From Boswellia sacra (Eukaryota > Streptophyta > Magnoliopsida > Sapindales > Burseraceae), in contig SNVD02001259.1 in assembly GCA_013180625.2 (NCBI GenBank), forward strand, positions 81,702-145,701: a stretch of DNA of 64,000 bases, given 5' to 3'. A program made the translations under genes and the position numbers. The notes below the pieces were generated by a model. It searched no databases, had not been told where the DNA came from, and saw only the letters and a list, made by a program, of their open reading frames with translations. This document shows positions 21,710 through 32,083 of the stretch, piece by piece; the first letter of the stretch is position 1; the number at the start of each line of letters is the position of its first letter.

Positions 21710-23076
21710 TGACACATCCGAAAAAGGATTCTCTCCCAAGTATAGGAGTGTCGAAGTAATAAAATCCAGTGAGACCGGGGTCGATCCACGAGGAAGGAGA
21801 TTTTAGCGCTACAAATTATATGCTAAGCAAATATGATATAATTGATTCAAAGATATGACAAGATAATATCAACAATAGATAAGAATAATTAAAATGCGCA
21901 AGTAAAAAGAATTAACACAATAATAATGAAAGCTAAGGTTAGGGGATCCGCCCTTGATATTTCAAATAAGGATAATTAACCCATTTTAGTTATATGAATT
22001 ATATTTGTTTGTTACCAATATTTATACCACTTCTTGTAAATGGGTTCAAGCATCCAATGTGCCAATCATCATATGTCTACAACAAATCAAGGTTCCTAAC
22101 TAGATTCGTGTTAGTAAGGAAGAACCATACATCATCTGAAAGGATCCAAGCATTTGATGTGCCAAGGATTGTCGACAATGGATCAAGACCTCCACTTTAC
22201 GAGTGGTGTCAAAGATTGATTAAGAAATTAAATATAAATCATATTGAATAAACATTATAAGATTAAGATTATTAAGCACATATTAAGGGTTAGAGAATCC
22301 TTATTCTCATATCAAGGGTTTCACCCTTTCACCTTAGCAAAAGAGAAATTAGAAGAACATTATAATAGAAAGAAAATAAAATGCAAGAAAAGGAAATTCA
22401 TTAATAACATAAACACACAAAACACAATACAAGATCCTAGCCAAAGCCAAAATGTTCCAGCCAAAGCCAAGATGCCCTAATGGGTCACAAGGCACCTCTA
22501 TTTATAGATGCATCCAGGGGCAAACTTGTCAAATTACAAGGGCATAATTGTCAAATATTAGATGTAAATATCTTTGACAATTGTGATCATTAGGCACCGA
22601 CTTTGACCATCAATTTTGACATTGAAATGTTGAGAATTTTAATTACATGTCTTAATGAAAGTTATAGATATTTCTCTCAGCTTTCTACAACATATTGATT
22701 TTTACAATTTCGATACGTATTTTGAGAGATACAGTCCAAATACTAAGGCCTGGTCAGACTAGACCGAGACTATAGATGGGTTCACTTCAAGCCCAATTTT
22801 TGTCCACTAAGAGCCCGAATATGATGATGCTTGTGAAATGCAATCTTGTCGACAATTGAATCAGCTTTCCAAAACATTAAGAATTGCACCATTCTGATCT
22901 ATAAATAGAGAGTTATACCCATTTTACCAAACCTGTAACAAAACCAAAATTAAGGGGAAGTTAATTCAAAAGATGCAAAGAGTATAAATATACTTAAGTT
23001 GAGGAATTTAATGATACTGTTAATGCAATATGATGAACTAAGCTCTTATTAAACATACATATTTAAGTGTTCATCA
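21710..23076 (-). repeat. B 5' LTR
   Basis: 1367 bp from TGACACATCC to GTTCATCA. It is about 150 bp shorter than B's 3' LTR because the palindromic repeat block is missing around 21875-21890. Confidence 0.9.
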
Positions 23077-24070
23077 GGTACAGGCACCTCTACCTATTTT
23101 GCTGCTGCGACTCAGTAGCCACATTTGCCTTTGATTCCCCTGATCATTCCAACTAGTCATGTGATTTGTGATCTTTAGGCTTATCCCAATAATATGCTAT
23201 ATATGTGGGATACTAGTAGATAGATCATTGGTCATGTAATCATTGAGGTTCAACTATGCTTGTTTCTTTCATTCCTCATGACACCACTTTGGTAAGTCTC
23301 TCACTGCAAGTTTCCTATTTTACTCTTCAAATATTTATTAGTAATAAAGTGCAATGCAATGTACCACGATCTTCCATGGAATAGGCTTTTTAGATACAGG
23401 TTGCCTCTCACGGATATGTCTTATAGATATCTTACTAGCACTAGGTAAAACAATATTTTATGCTTTATGTTTGCATGCTTTTCATCTTAATAGTTTTTCT
23501 AGTTATATGCTTCTCGCTTGAATTAGAAGTGATTGGGAGAATGCTCGTTTGGAGCAAGAGATTGAGCATCTTCAAGCATAATTTACTGTCTTCTCTCTCT
23601 CAATGACGATGATGGTGATGAGTGGGGACTGTCACTATCGACTTTCTCCATCATGTTGATTTCTTTTTTTACTATTTATTTAGCTTCCATGTACGTAGTT
23701 CTATGTTTCAACTTTCATGATGTACAATAAAGCAATTAGTCGTATGAACAAACTTCAAAGATTCGATGAAAATTCTTCTATCTTCAATTTTGTACTCTAC
23801 TTCTTAAACTATGCATATTTTGATCAATTTACATCCGAATTTGTTTCTATAACATAATTTGTGCAATTTTGAACAAAGTTACACAATTTGGAAGTCATAT
23901 GCTCGAAATTGCTCGTTAGTACACGAATCGAAATTAAAAAACACACGAAAAACATGGTTGATGGGCATTTTGCCCAAACCACCGTCAGTTGGTGGTTGAA
24001 CCATTGTTTGGCTATCCTAACACTATTAATCAATGGTGGGACTGCCAATTTGTAGTTCTTCCATAGCTTG
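23077..24070. other. Sequence between B and C, no gene supported
   Basis: About 1 kb of non-repetitive-looking DNA. Short coding-like pieces (for example 'DWENARLEQEIEHLQA' near 23540) are too small to name. The final 5 bp before C, TTGGT at 24071-24075, are C's target duplication. Confidence 0.5.
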
Positions 24071-24075
24071 TTGGT

Positions 24076-25479
24076 TGATAGGTGTCTATTTATATATCAT
24101 TTTCATATCAATTCCGTCTATGTTTCTTTGCTCTATTCCTTGGTATTTTTATGTTTTTGTGTGGTTTTTGATGTTTGTAGGAGTTTTGGAGGAACTTGCA
24201 CAAAATTGGAGTAAAGCCCTTCATTTTCACCTCTACTAATCAACCAATTTCTCAGAGTTGATTGTATCGATATGCAATTAACCGGATAACATGCTATATA
24301 CCATTGGAAAGCTCTCGAAGTCTATTTTCTGGAGAAATTTACGGTTCACGAATTTATGTAGTGTACCGAAAGTTGTGATAAAAATGGTATGAGAAGTGTA
24401 TATTTGTAATTCCATATATCACTGTAGCATGTTATTAAATACGTGTACTGTAGCAGAGTATATAAACACATTTTAGGGTTTTATTTTCATAACTTGAAGA
24501 GGGGGAAACGACTTCGAGGCTGCAGCTCTGGAATTCTCTCATCTTTTGGAGTTCTTGAAGGAGAAAGAAAGCTTGGAAAGAGGAAGAACTACAAATCTAA
24601 GGAGATTTGCAAAGGATTTGCTAAGTTTCTTCCTTTCCCTTTCATTTTCTGGAATGTTGTATTGTATTGTATTGACTACGTTTTTTAACATGTATAACTG
24701 AATCTGAATTGGTTGAGGGTGATTTCAAAGCCCTTGATATGGTTTTTGTGAGTTGATTGTGTAAGAAATTGTTATCCAATTCTCTAATTGAAGTTGTTTG
24801 CATTTTCCTATATCTAATGCTTATGATTGCTTGCTGATTGTATTTGGGGTGGCCAACTGAATATAATATGGTTGTTGTTTATTGCTAGATTAGAAATCTT
24901 GATCCGTAATTGTCATGAATTTCGAATCATTAGTAGCAAAATTGTGATCAGAGATTACAATTGAAAAATACAACCTAGGTTAAATAATCCGAACCTGTGT
25001 GATTATTGCTTAGATCAAGCTATCTTTCTTATCATAATGGTTCCATTGAATTAAACTTAGAGAGCTTGTTCTAGGTTGTTTAATGGATAGAGATTAAATA
25101 AAAAGCTTGTTTTATTTAACAACAAAGTAAGGAAAGATTGGGGTAACAGAGCTTGTTGTTATCTACGGTTGATAACTTCAATGCTGTAATTGGATGACAA
25201 TTCTACGATTAATTCGCAAATCCATATCTTGTGGTAGAGAAGGATCCCTTAACCAGATTTCTCTCATTGATCTTCCATTCAAATTAACTTCTGTTTTGTT
25301 ATTCTTAATTTGCATTCTTATTTCATTTAGTTAATCATTCAACAAAACCCCCCCTCTGTTTAGTTTATTGTTGCTGGAAAATAACAAATTCAATTAGAAT
25401 CAATCCTCGTGGGAACGATATCTTACTTATCACTTTATTACTTGTGCGACTAGTATACTTGCTAGTTTCGAACGCATCA
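24076..25479 (+). repeat. C 5' LTR
   Basis: 1404 bp, TGATAGGTGTC ... GAACGCATCA. It contains a TATA box at 24459 preceded by ACTGTAGCA repeats, followed by a U5 region of about 800 bp. Confidence 0.93.
24459..24466 (+). promoter_or_regulatory. Candidate TATA box of the C LTR
   Basis: TATATAAA, preceded within 40 bp by two ACTGTAGCA words (24420 and 24447). The solo LTR has three such words before TATTTAAA at 57356. The 3' LTR of C has lost this region. Confidence 0.65.
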
Positions 25480-25485
25480 AGTTTT

Positions 25486-25503
25486 TGGCGCCGTTGCCGG
25501 GGA
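25486..25503 (+). other. C PBS, tRNA-Asp
   Basis: TGGCGCCGTTGCCGGGGA, an 18-base exact complement of the plant tRNA-Asp 3' end, 6 bp after the LTR. Confidence 0.93.
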
Positions 25504-25585
25504 TTGATTTTCTAATCAATTTGTTATTCTGTTTTTACTACTGATTCTTGATTGTTATTTCCTGATTGTTTGTGTTTAGGCTTTT

Positions 25586-27333
25586 ATGTCCGAGGGAGAA
25601 GCGGATCAACGACTTAAGAGAATTAAGGAGTTTCTCCAATCCTCGAATTTAAGGCTAAATCGGTCAATTTCAACTCCACCTCCAGAATTTGACCTTGCAC
25701 GACATACTTCCCTCCCATCTTCTTGCAGTTCAATCAAATCTGAATCGGAAGCAATGGCGATGGAAAACGATCAGACTCTTAAGGAGTTAGCGGCTCCAAT
25801 TATTGATCAACAACCGCTATGCATAAGCACCAATTTTGAGATAGATTTTGAACTTAAATCTGGACTGATTCATCTCTTGCCTACATTTCATGGTTTTGCA
25901 GGAGAGGATCCGAACAAACACCTCAAAGAATTTCATGTGGTATGCTCAAGTATGAAGCCAACCGGCGTTTCTGAAGAGCAAATTAAATTGAGAGATTTCC
26001 CATTCTCATTAGCAGATTCGGCAAAAGATTGGCTATACTATCTACCACCAAGTACCATTACCACTTGGAATGAGATGAGTAAACTCTTTTTGGAGAAATA
26101 CTTTTCAGCCTTGAAAGTTACAAATATTAGAAAAGATATTAGTGGCATTCGACAACACAATGGAGAATACTTCATAAATATTGGGAGAGATTTAAAAGGT
26201 TATGTGCTAGCTGTCCAAACCACCAAATTAGTGATGGACTCCTAATTCAATATTTCTATGAGGGTCTCCTACCCATGGAAAGGAGTATCATTGATGCTGC
26301 TAGTGGTGGAGCACTAGTTAATAAAACACCGAACGTGGCAAGACGTTTGATTAGTGACATGGCAGCGAACTCCCAACAATTCAGCAGTCAATTTGAGCCA
26401 CAACTACCAAAAAGATTAAATGAGGTAAGTACTTCAAACATTGAACAACAACTTTGTGAACATACCTCTCTTGTAAAAAAAATGGCTGTAGGACATATGC
26501 AGCAATCTTATGCATGTGGAGTATGTTCTGCCATGGACCATCCAACCGACATGTGTCCAACTTTGCAAGAAGGAGATACAGAACAAGCCAATGCCATGGG
26601 TGGATTTCCAGGACAACCAAGGCAAAGGTATGACCCTTTCTCCAATACTTACAATGCTGGATGGAGAGATCACCCTAATTTAAGATATGGGAATCATCAA
26701 CCAATTGCCCCAAATGCCATACCAAATCGACCACCAGGTTTCAATAAACCAAGGGTGCAGCAACCATTTCAAGCACAACCACAACCAGCACCACAACCAG
26801 CTCCACAAAATTCAAGTATGTCTCTCCAGGATATTGTTAAAGCACTTGCCACTAACACAATGCAATTTCAGCAGGAAACTAGGGCAAGTATCCAAAACCT
26901 GGAAAATCACATAGGACAATTTGCCACTAACATGAGCAAATTTGAGAGTCAAAGCTCAGAAAAATTACCTTCTCAGCCAGTGATCAATCCAAGAGAGAAT
27001 GCTAGTGCTGTAACTTTGAGAAGTGGGAACCAATTAGAGATTCTACCAAAGAAATCACAAACTGATGAAGGGGTTGACACCACTTTTACCATGAATAAAA
27101 CATCATCTTCTAAGGTAAATCCTAAAACTCATATTCTTTCATATGTTACTCCCCCACCTTTTCCTAGCAGATTTACAAAATCAAAGAAGGAGGAACAAGA
27201 ACAGGAAATCCTAGAAACTTTTCGCAAGATCGAGGTAAATATACCACTTCTGGATGCTATCAAGCAAGTACCTCGTTATGCAAAATTTCTGAAGGAGTTA
27301 TGCACCAACAAGAGAAAGTTGAAAAGAAAATGA
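25586..27333 (+). pseudogene. C gag, frameshifted
   Basis: 25586-26245 starts MSEGEADQRL and encodes the tail and gag core ('IHLLPTFHGFAGEDPNKHL', 'FPFSLADSAKDWLYYL', 'LFLEKYFSALKV'). A one-base loss near 26185 shifts translation to the frame of 26275-27333. That frame carries 'IDAASGGALVNKTP', a knuckle 'CGVCSAMDHPTDMC' (about 26515), a Q/P-rich stretch (26690-26815), 'NASAVTLRSGNQLE' and 'VNIPLLDAIKQVPRYAKFL'. A second shift near 27320 separates it from protease. Gag assembles the particle and binds RNA through the zinc knuckle. Confidence 0.87.
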
Positions 27334-27334
27334 G

Positions 27335-27352
27335 AAGGTAAGTGTGGGGGAA
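27335..27352 (+). promoter_or_regulatory. Candidate 5' splice site overlapping an internal polypurine tract
   Basis: AAG|GTAAGT at 27335-27343 is a perfect plant splice-donor consensus. AAGTGTGGGGGAA at 27340-27352 is identical to the core of the 3' polypurine tract at 35264. It lies at the gag-protease boundary. A and B have GTAAGT within about 20 bp of the equivalent place. Either function is inference. Confidence 0.4.
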
Positions 27353-28933
27353 AATGTTTCAGCTGTATTGCAAAGAAAAATTCCTCCGAAATGCAAAGAT
27401 CCAGGTACGTTCACCATTCCATGCACCATTGGTAATACCAAGTTTGAAAGAGCTATGTTAGATTTAGGAGCATCTATTAATGTCATGCCATATTCTATTT
27501 ATGCTTCTTTGAATCTTGGACCCCTTGCGAAAACTGGTATTGTAATTCAACTTGCTGATCGTTCTAATGCATATCCCAAAGGAGTTGTGGAAGATGTGCT
27601 TGTGCAGGTAAATCAATTGGTTTTTCCAGCAGACTTCTATGTTTTGGAAATGGAGAATGAGACATCTCCCAATCCAACACCGATTCTTTTGGGGAGGCCA
27701 TTCTTGAAAACTGCTCGAACCAAGATTGATGTTCATGATGGCACTCTCACCATGGAGTTTGATGGCGAGGTGATTCGTTTCAATATTTTTGAAGCAATGA
27801 GGTACCCTAGTGACTTGCATTCTGTTTTTGCAGTTGATGTTATTGATTCTTTGGCACAACAACTTTTTAAGTTAACTCACAAGGATGGATTGGAAGTAGC
27901 CATTAGTGAGCACATAGTGACAGAAAATTCCAGAGAACCGAGAAGGCTGATACAAGTGTCTAGAGAAGTGGAGGAAGCTGTGGCATGCTTGGATGAGACT
28001 ATAGCTATCACCACAAATAGGTATGATGTTTCGTACATTAAATTGCCTTTATCTAATGAGAAATTTCTACCTTCCGTGATGAAAGCACCTGCCTTGGAGC
28101 TTAAGCCTCTTCCAGATCATTTGAAGCATGTATTCACTGGTGAGAAAGATACTTTGCCAGTCATAATAGCAAAGGGTCTTGCACCACTACAAGAAGAGAA
28201 ACTCATCCGAGTGCTCCGAGATCACAAAACAGCCATTGGGTGGCCAATCGCTGACATCAAAGGTATTAGTCCAGCCGTATGCATGCATCGCATCTTGTTA
28301 GAAGAGGGATCCAAGCCCACTAGAGAAACACAGCGGAGGTTGAATCCTCCGATGATGGAAGTTGTCAAGAAAGAAATCCTGAAATTGTTAGATGTGGGTG
28401 TGATTTATCCAATTTCGAATAGCAAGTGGGTGAGTCCAATCCAAGTTGTTCCGAAGAAATCTGGTGTTACGGTGGTTAAGAATGACAATAATGAGCTAGT
28501 TCCCACTCGTATCCAAACTGGTTGGCGAGTTAGTATTGATTATCGGAAGCTCAATTCAGCAACTCGCAAGGATTACTTTACTTTGCCATTCATTGATCAA
28601 ATGCTGGAAAGGTTAGCAGGTCCTTCTCACTATTGTTTTCTTGATGGCTATTCAAGATATAATCAGATTGTCATTACCACCGAGGATCAAGAGAAAACTA
28701 CATTCACATGCCCATTCGGTACATTTGCCTATCTACGCATGCCATTCGATCTTTGCAATCCTCCTGCCACTTTCCAAAGGTGTATGGTAAGTATTTTCTC
28801 TGATTATGTTGAGAACATCATTGAAGTATTTATGGATGACTTTAGTGTTTTTGGTGATTCTTTTGATAAATGCCTTGACAACCTTACCCTTATACTTCAA
28901 AGATGTATAGAAACTAACCTTGTTCTAAATTAG
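27344..28933 (+). pseudogene. C protease and reverse transcriptase, N-terminal part
   Basis: The protease has the D-L-G-A-S block near 27460 and 'ILLGRPFLKTARTKIDV'. A linker ('LELKPLPDHLKHVFTGEKDT') leads to the RT fingers and palm ('YPISNSKWVSPIQVVPKKSG', 'WRVSIDYRKLNSATRKDYF', 'FMDDFSVFG' with both catalytic aspartates near 28835). The frame ends in TAG at 28931-28933, where the aligned B sequence has a tryptophan codon. The same frame continues beyond the stop. This is the longest open pol segment of C (529 codons). Confidence 0.9.
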
Positions 28934-29839
28934 GAGAAATGTCATTTTATGGTAGATCAGGGTATAGTTTTGGGACATGTTATTTCTGCTAAGGGTATAG
29001 AGGTGGATAAATCCAAGATAGATCTTATATGTTCCTTACCACCTCCCACAAGTGTGCGGGATATTCGTTCGTTTCTTGGCCATGCAGGTTTCTATCGTAG
29101 ATTCATCAAAGATTTCTCGAAGATAGCATTGCCCCTATGCAGATTATTACAGAATGATGTGGCCTTTGAATTTGATGAGAAATGCAAAGAGGCATTTGAG
29201 AAACTGAAGGAACTCTTGACTTCGGCTCCAGTAATCCAATCTCCGAATTGGAATCATCCATTCGAGATCATGTGCGATGCAAGTGACTACGCTGTGGGTG
29301 CCGTTTTGGGTCAACGAATTGGCAAAATTCCACATGCCATTTACTACGCATCTCAGACTTTAAATGATGCTCAACTTAATTATTCTACCACTGAGAAAGA
29401 GCTGCTAGCGGTTATTTTTGCTTTAGAAAAGTTTCGATCTTATTTGATTGGTACTAAAGTAACCGTTTATTCTGATCATGAAACTTTGAGGTACTTGCTC
29501 ACAAAGAAAGATGCTAAACCAAGGCTTATCAGGTGGATACTCCTTTTACAGGAGTTTGACTTAGAGATCAAAGATAAGAAAGGAAGTGAAAACTTAGTTG
29601 CAGACCATCTCAGTTGCATTGTCCATGATAAGAATGCACTGCCATTACAAGAAAGTTTTTCGGATGAACAATTGTTGTCTCTAAATGTAGTAGCCCCTTG
29701 GTATGCAGATATTGTCAACTATTTAGTTACCAAAAAGCTACCACATGACTTGACTCAAGCTCAAAGAGACAAGATCAAGAACATTGCCAAGTATTACATG
29801 AGACAAGATCGTAATTTACTTATGGAAGCATTGTTCTGA
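28934..29839 (+). pseudogene. C reverse transcriptase thumb and RNase H
   Basis: It continues the frame of the previous segment: '[19 protein letters not shown]', '[20 protein letters not shown]', then RNase H with '[15 protein letters not shown]', '[15 protein letters not shown]' and '[20 protein letters not shown]', and the start of the linker to integrase. A frameshift near 29820 ends it. Confidence 0.88.
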
Positions 29840-31002
29840 CCAAGTGATAAGAAGGTGCATTTCTGAATCTAAATTTAATTCAGTTTTAACCTTCTATCAT
29901 TCTTATGCATGTGGAGGTCACTTCGGACCAAAAAGAACAGGCCTTAAAGTTCTTGATTGTGGATTCTACTGGCCATCATTGTTCAAAGATGCATATCTGT
30001 TCTGCAAAGCTTGTGACCGTTGTCAAAGGACAGGTAATTTAAGTGCCAAAAATCAAATGCCACAAACCCCTATACTTATTGTCGAGATTTTTGATGTGTG
30101 GGGTATTGATTTCATGGGTCCTTTTCCTTCATCATTTGGTAATGTTTACATTATACTTGCTGTGGATTATGTTTCTAAATGGGTGGAAGCAAAAGCTACG
30201 AGAACTAATGATTCTAAAGTTGTTGTAGATTTTGTGAAATCTAACATTTTTGCGAGATTTGGAACACCAAGAGCCATGATTAGCGATAGAGGGACACACT
30301 TCTGCAACTGATCATTTGAAGCCTTGCTCAAGAAATACAACATCACTCACAAGGTGTCTACTGCATATCATCCACAAACTAGTGGTCAAGTTGAAGTTTC
30401 AAATCGAGAAGTCAAGTCCATTCTCGAGAAGACAGTGAATCCGAACCGAAAAGATTGGAGCCTACGATTGAATGATGCACTTTGGGCATACCGAACTGCT
30501 TACAAGACACCTATTGGTATGTCTCCGTATAGGTTAGTCTATGGTAAGCCATGCCACCTTCCAGTGGAGCTCGAACATAAAGCATGGTGGGCAGTAAAGC
30601 ATTGTAACATGGAGATGGATGCTGTTGGAGAACAAAGGAAGCTTCAACTGCAAGAATTGAAAGAACTTAGAAATGATGCCTATGAGAATTCTAGAATTTA
30701 CAAGGAGAAAACTAAGGCATTTCATGATAAAATGATCTCTAAGAAGAATTTTGAAGTGGGACAGAAAGTTCTTTTATTTCATTCTCACCTCAAATTATTT
30801 CCAGGCAAATTACGATCTCGATGAGTTGGACCTTTTGTTATTACTAATGTTTTTCCTCATGGTGCAGTGGAAATCAAGAGCTTACAAACGAACAAAGTAT
30901 TCAAGGTGAATGGGCATAGGTTGAAGCCTTACTATGAGAATTCAGTGATGCAGGACATCGATGAGGTACCTCTCTATGAGCCAACTTATCTTGATGGGTG
31001 AG
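29815..31002 (+). pseudogene. C integrase
   Basis: The frame 29844-30311 has the HHCC zinc finger ('[11 protein letters not shown]'...'CKACDRC') and the catalytic core with D ('GIDFMGPF') and D ('MISDRGTHF'). A TGA at 30309-30311 interrupts it. The same frame resumes to 30824 with the catalytic E ('[12 protein letters not shown]') and '[21 protein letters not shown]'. A TGA at 30822-30824 is followed in the same frame by the C-terminal '[16 protein letters not shown]' segment to the stop near 31000. All three catalytic residues are present, but two stops interrupt the domain. Confidence 0.87.
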
Positions 31003-31041
31003 GGCAGATAACGTCGGCTGAGGACGTTAAACCAAGCGCTT

Positions 31042-31059
31042 ATTGGGAGGCAACCCAAT
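31042..31059 (+). other. Hairpin just after integrase
   Basis: ATTGGG-AGGCAA-CCCAAT forms a perfect 6-bp stem, 40 bp after the integrase stop and preceded by 'acgttaaaccaagcgctt'. I recall similar sequence after pol in other plant Athila elements; role unknown. Confidence 0.5.
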
Positions 31060-31332
31060 GTTTTTGAAAAATAAATAAAAAGAGAAGAAGAAAAGAAGGT
31101 AATGATGATCAATTTTTGTGTATCGAGGAGATTCCTCTCATAGGCTTTATCGAACGTAATTGATCAGGTTTTATCTCTCTTTGCCATCTGTCTCATTTAT
31201 TTCTTTGTTTATTTTTGACTTTTGTTTGCTATTGTGTTTTTATTTCTTTTATGCGTCTTTATTTTATTTTGTTTTCTTTTCATTTCTTTTGTTTAATTTG
31301 ATTTTTCCGTGCTTTGAGCTTATTTGTGCAAC

Positions 31333-31429
31333 AGCTTGAGGAAACATCTAAACGGAAGCTGAAGCCATTGCCCGAAGGTTTGAAACGTGCACATCTTGGA
31401 GAAGAACAGACTCAATCGCATTATCAGTA
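31333..31429 (+). pseudogene. Short copy of the protease-RT linker, upstream of ORFX
   Basis: This frame encodes 'KLKPLPEGLKRAHLGEEQT' and stops at TAA (31427-31429). It resembles the linker between protease and RT, and is nearer to A/B ('LKPLPEGLKYAYLGENQT') than to C's own linker. It follows 'gtgcaacag', a possible splice acceptor. Confidence 0.5.
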
Positions 31430-31453
31430 ATATCTCTCTTTTTCTTCTCTTCA

Positions 31454-32008
31454 ATGGATGCCGATATCTTTCTATCGAATGTTCGTGAATATTTTTCTTC
31501 ACTTCCTCAAAATGCTGTGTTCAAAATTTATAAAGTAGGGATGACTAGACTTTGGGCGTTAATGCTCTTAAATGTGCCTACGGATATCCGATGGCTTAAC
31601 GAAGCCAAGGTGAGATTGTCTGGTGAACCTGACATTAATCTGGCAAAATATATGCCTGGTCTAGGGAAAAGCTACTATGCCAAGAGGCGAAGAGCGAATA
31701 GGTTACAAGTATGTTATAAATGTGCTAGATGGAACTGTAACCAGACTTGTCGTTCATTAGGATTTGTGTCCAGGAATAGAGAAGATAAACTTTCATTTAT
31801 TAAGAATGGTTTGAGTAATGAGTCGCTGGATAATGTTTTGTTAACTCTTGAGTCACATTCTTGTGGACTTGTTCAGCGTGAATTGCTTAATCTATGGACA
31901 CAATTTCGTGATGAATTGCAGTGTTATAGTCTAGGGAATATGACTAAAAACGACCCTGTTTGCCAGTTTATAAGAAAACTGGATGGGAAGCAAATCCCCG
32001 ACTCATAG
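31454..32008 (+). CDS. ORFX of element C: unknown cysteine-cluster protein
   Basis: A 184-codon open frame starting MDADIFLSNVREYF. It is rich in basic residues, has the cluster C-x2-C-x4-C-x3-C near 31712-31750 ('CYKCARWNCNQTC') that could bind zinc, and ends 'NDPVCQFIRKLDGKQIPDS'. I see no signal peptide or membrane segment, so it does not look like an envelope gene although it occupies that position. I do not recognise the family. The stop is TAG (32006-32008); the same frame then stays open for 24 codons to TGA at 32081-32083, and this extension is conserved in B. The homologous B gene (15479-16032) supports it as a real gene of these elements. Confidence 0.75.
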   Translation: MDADIFLSNVREYFSSLPQNAVFKIYKVGMTRLWALMLLNVPTDIRWLNEAKVRLSGEPDINLAKYMPGLGKSYYAKRRRANRLQVCYKCARWNCNQTCRSLGFVSRNREDKLSFIKNGLSNESLDNVLLTLESHSCGLVQRELLNLWTQFRDELQCYSLGNMTKNDPVCQFIRKLDGKQIPDS

Positions 32009-32083
32009 AAGGCGTTTCAGCCGTTACTGGACGTAAAACCAGAGGAAGATGTGAGCCACAATCACAACTACTTGTATATTTGA

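Larger units (their letters stand above)
11763..23076 (-). mobile_element. B: near full-length Athila-type element with ORFX and LOG genes
   Basis: On the minus strand: 5' LTR (23076-21710), tRNA-Asp PBS, gag, protease, RT-RNase H-integrase, ORFX, LOG-like gene, polypurine tract, 3' LTR (13282-11763). Both LTR-proximal signals are in place, so this is a whole element of 11.3 kb. The 5-bp flanks are GCAAG (left) and GGTAC (right). They do not match, so the element did not arrive at this exact site by simple insertion, or a flank was rearranged afterwards. All coding regions contain stops or frameshifts. Confidence 0.88.

Noticed and set aside
31454..32008. Envelope gene in the 3' part of C
   Set aside because: Position fits, but no signal peptide, transmembrane segment or fusion-like stretch is visible; kept as an unknown ORF.
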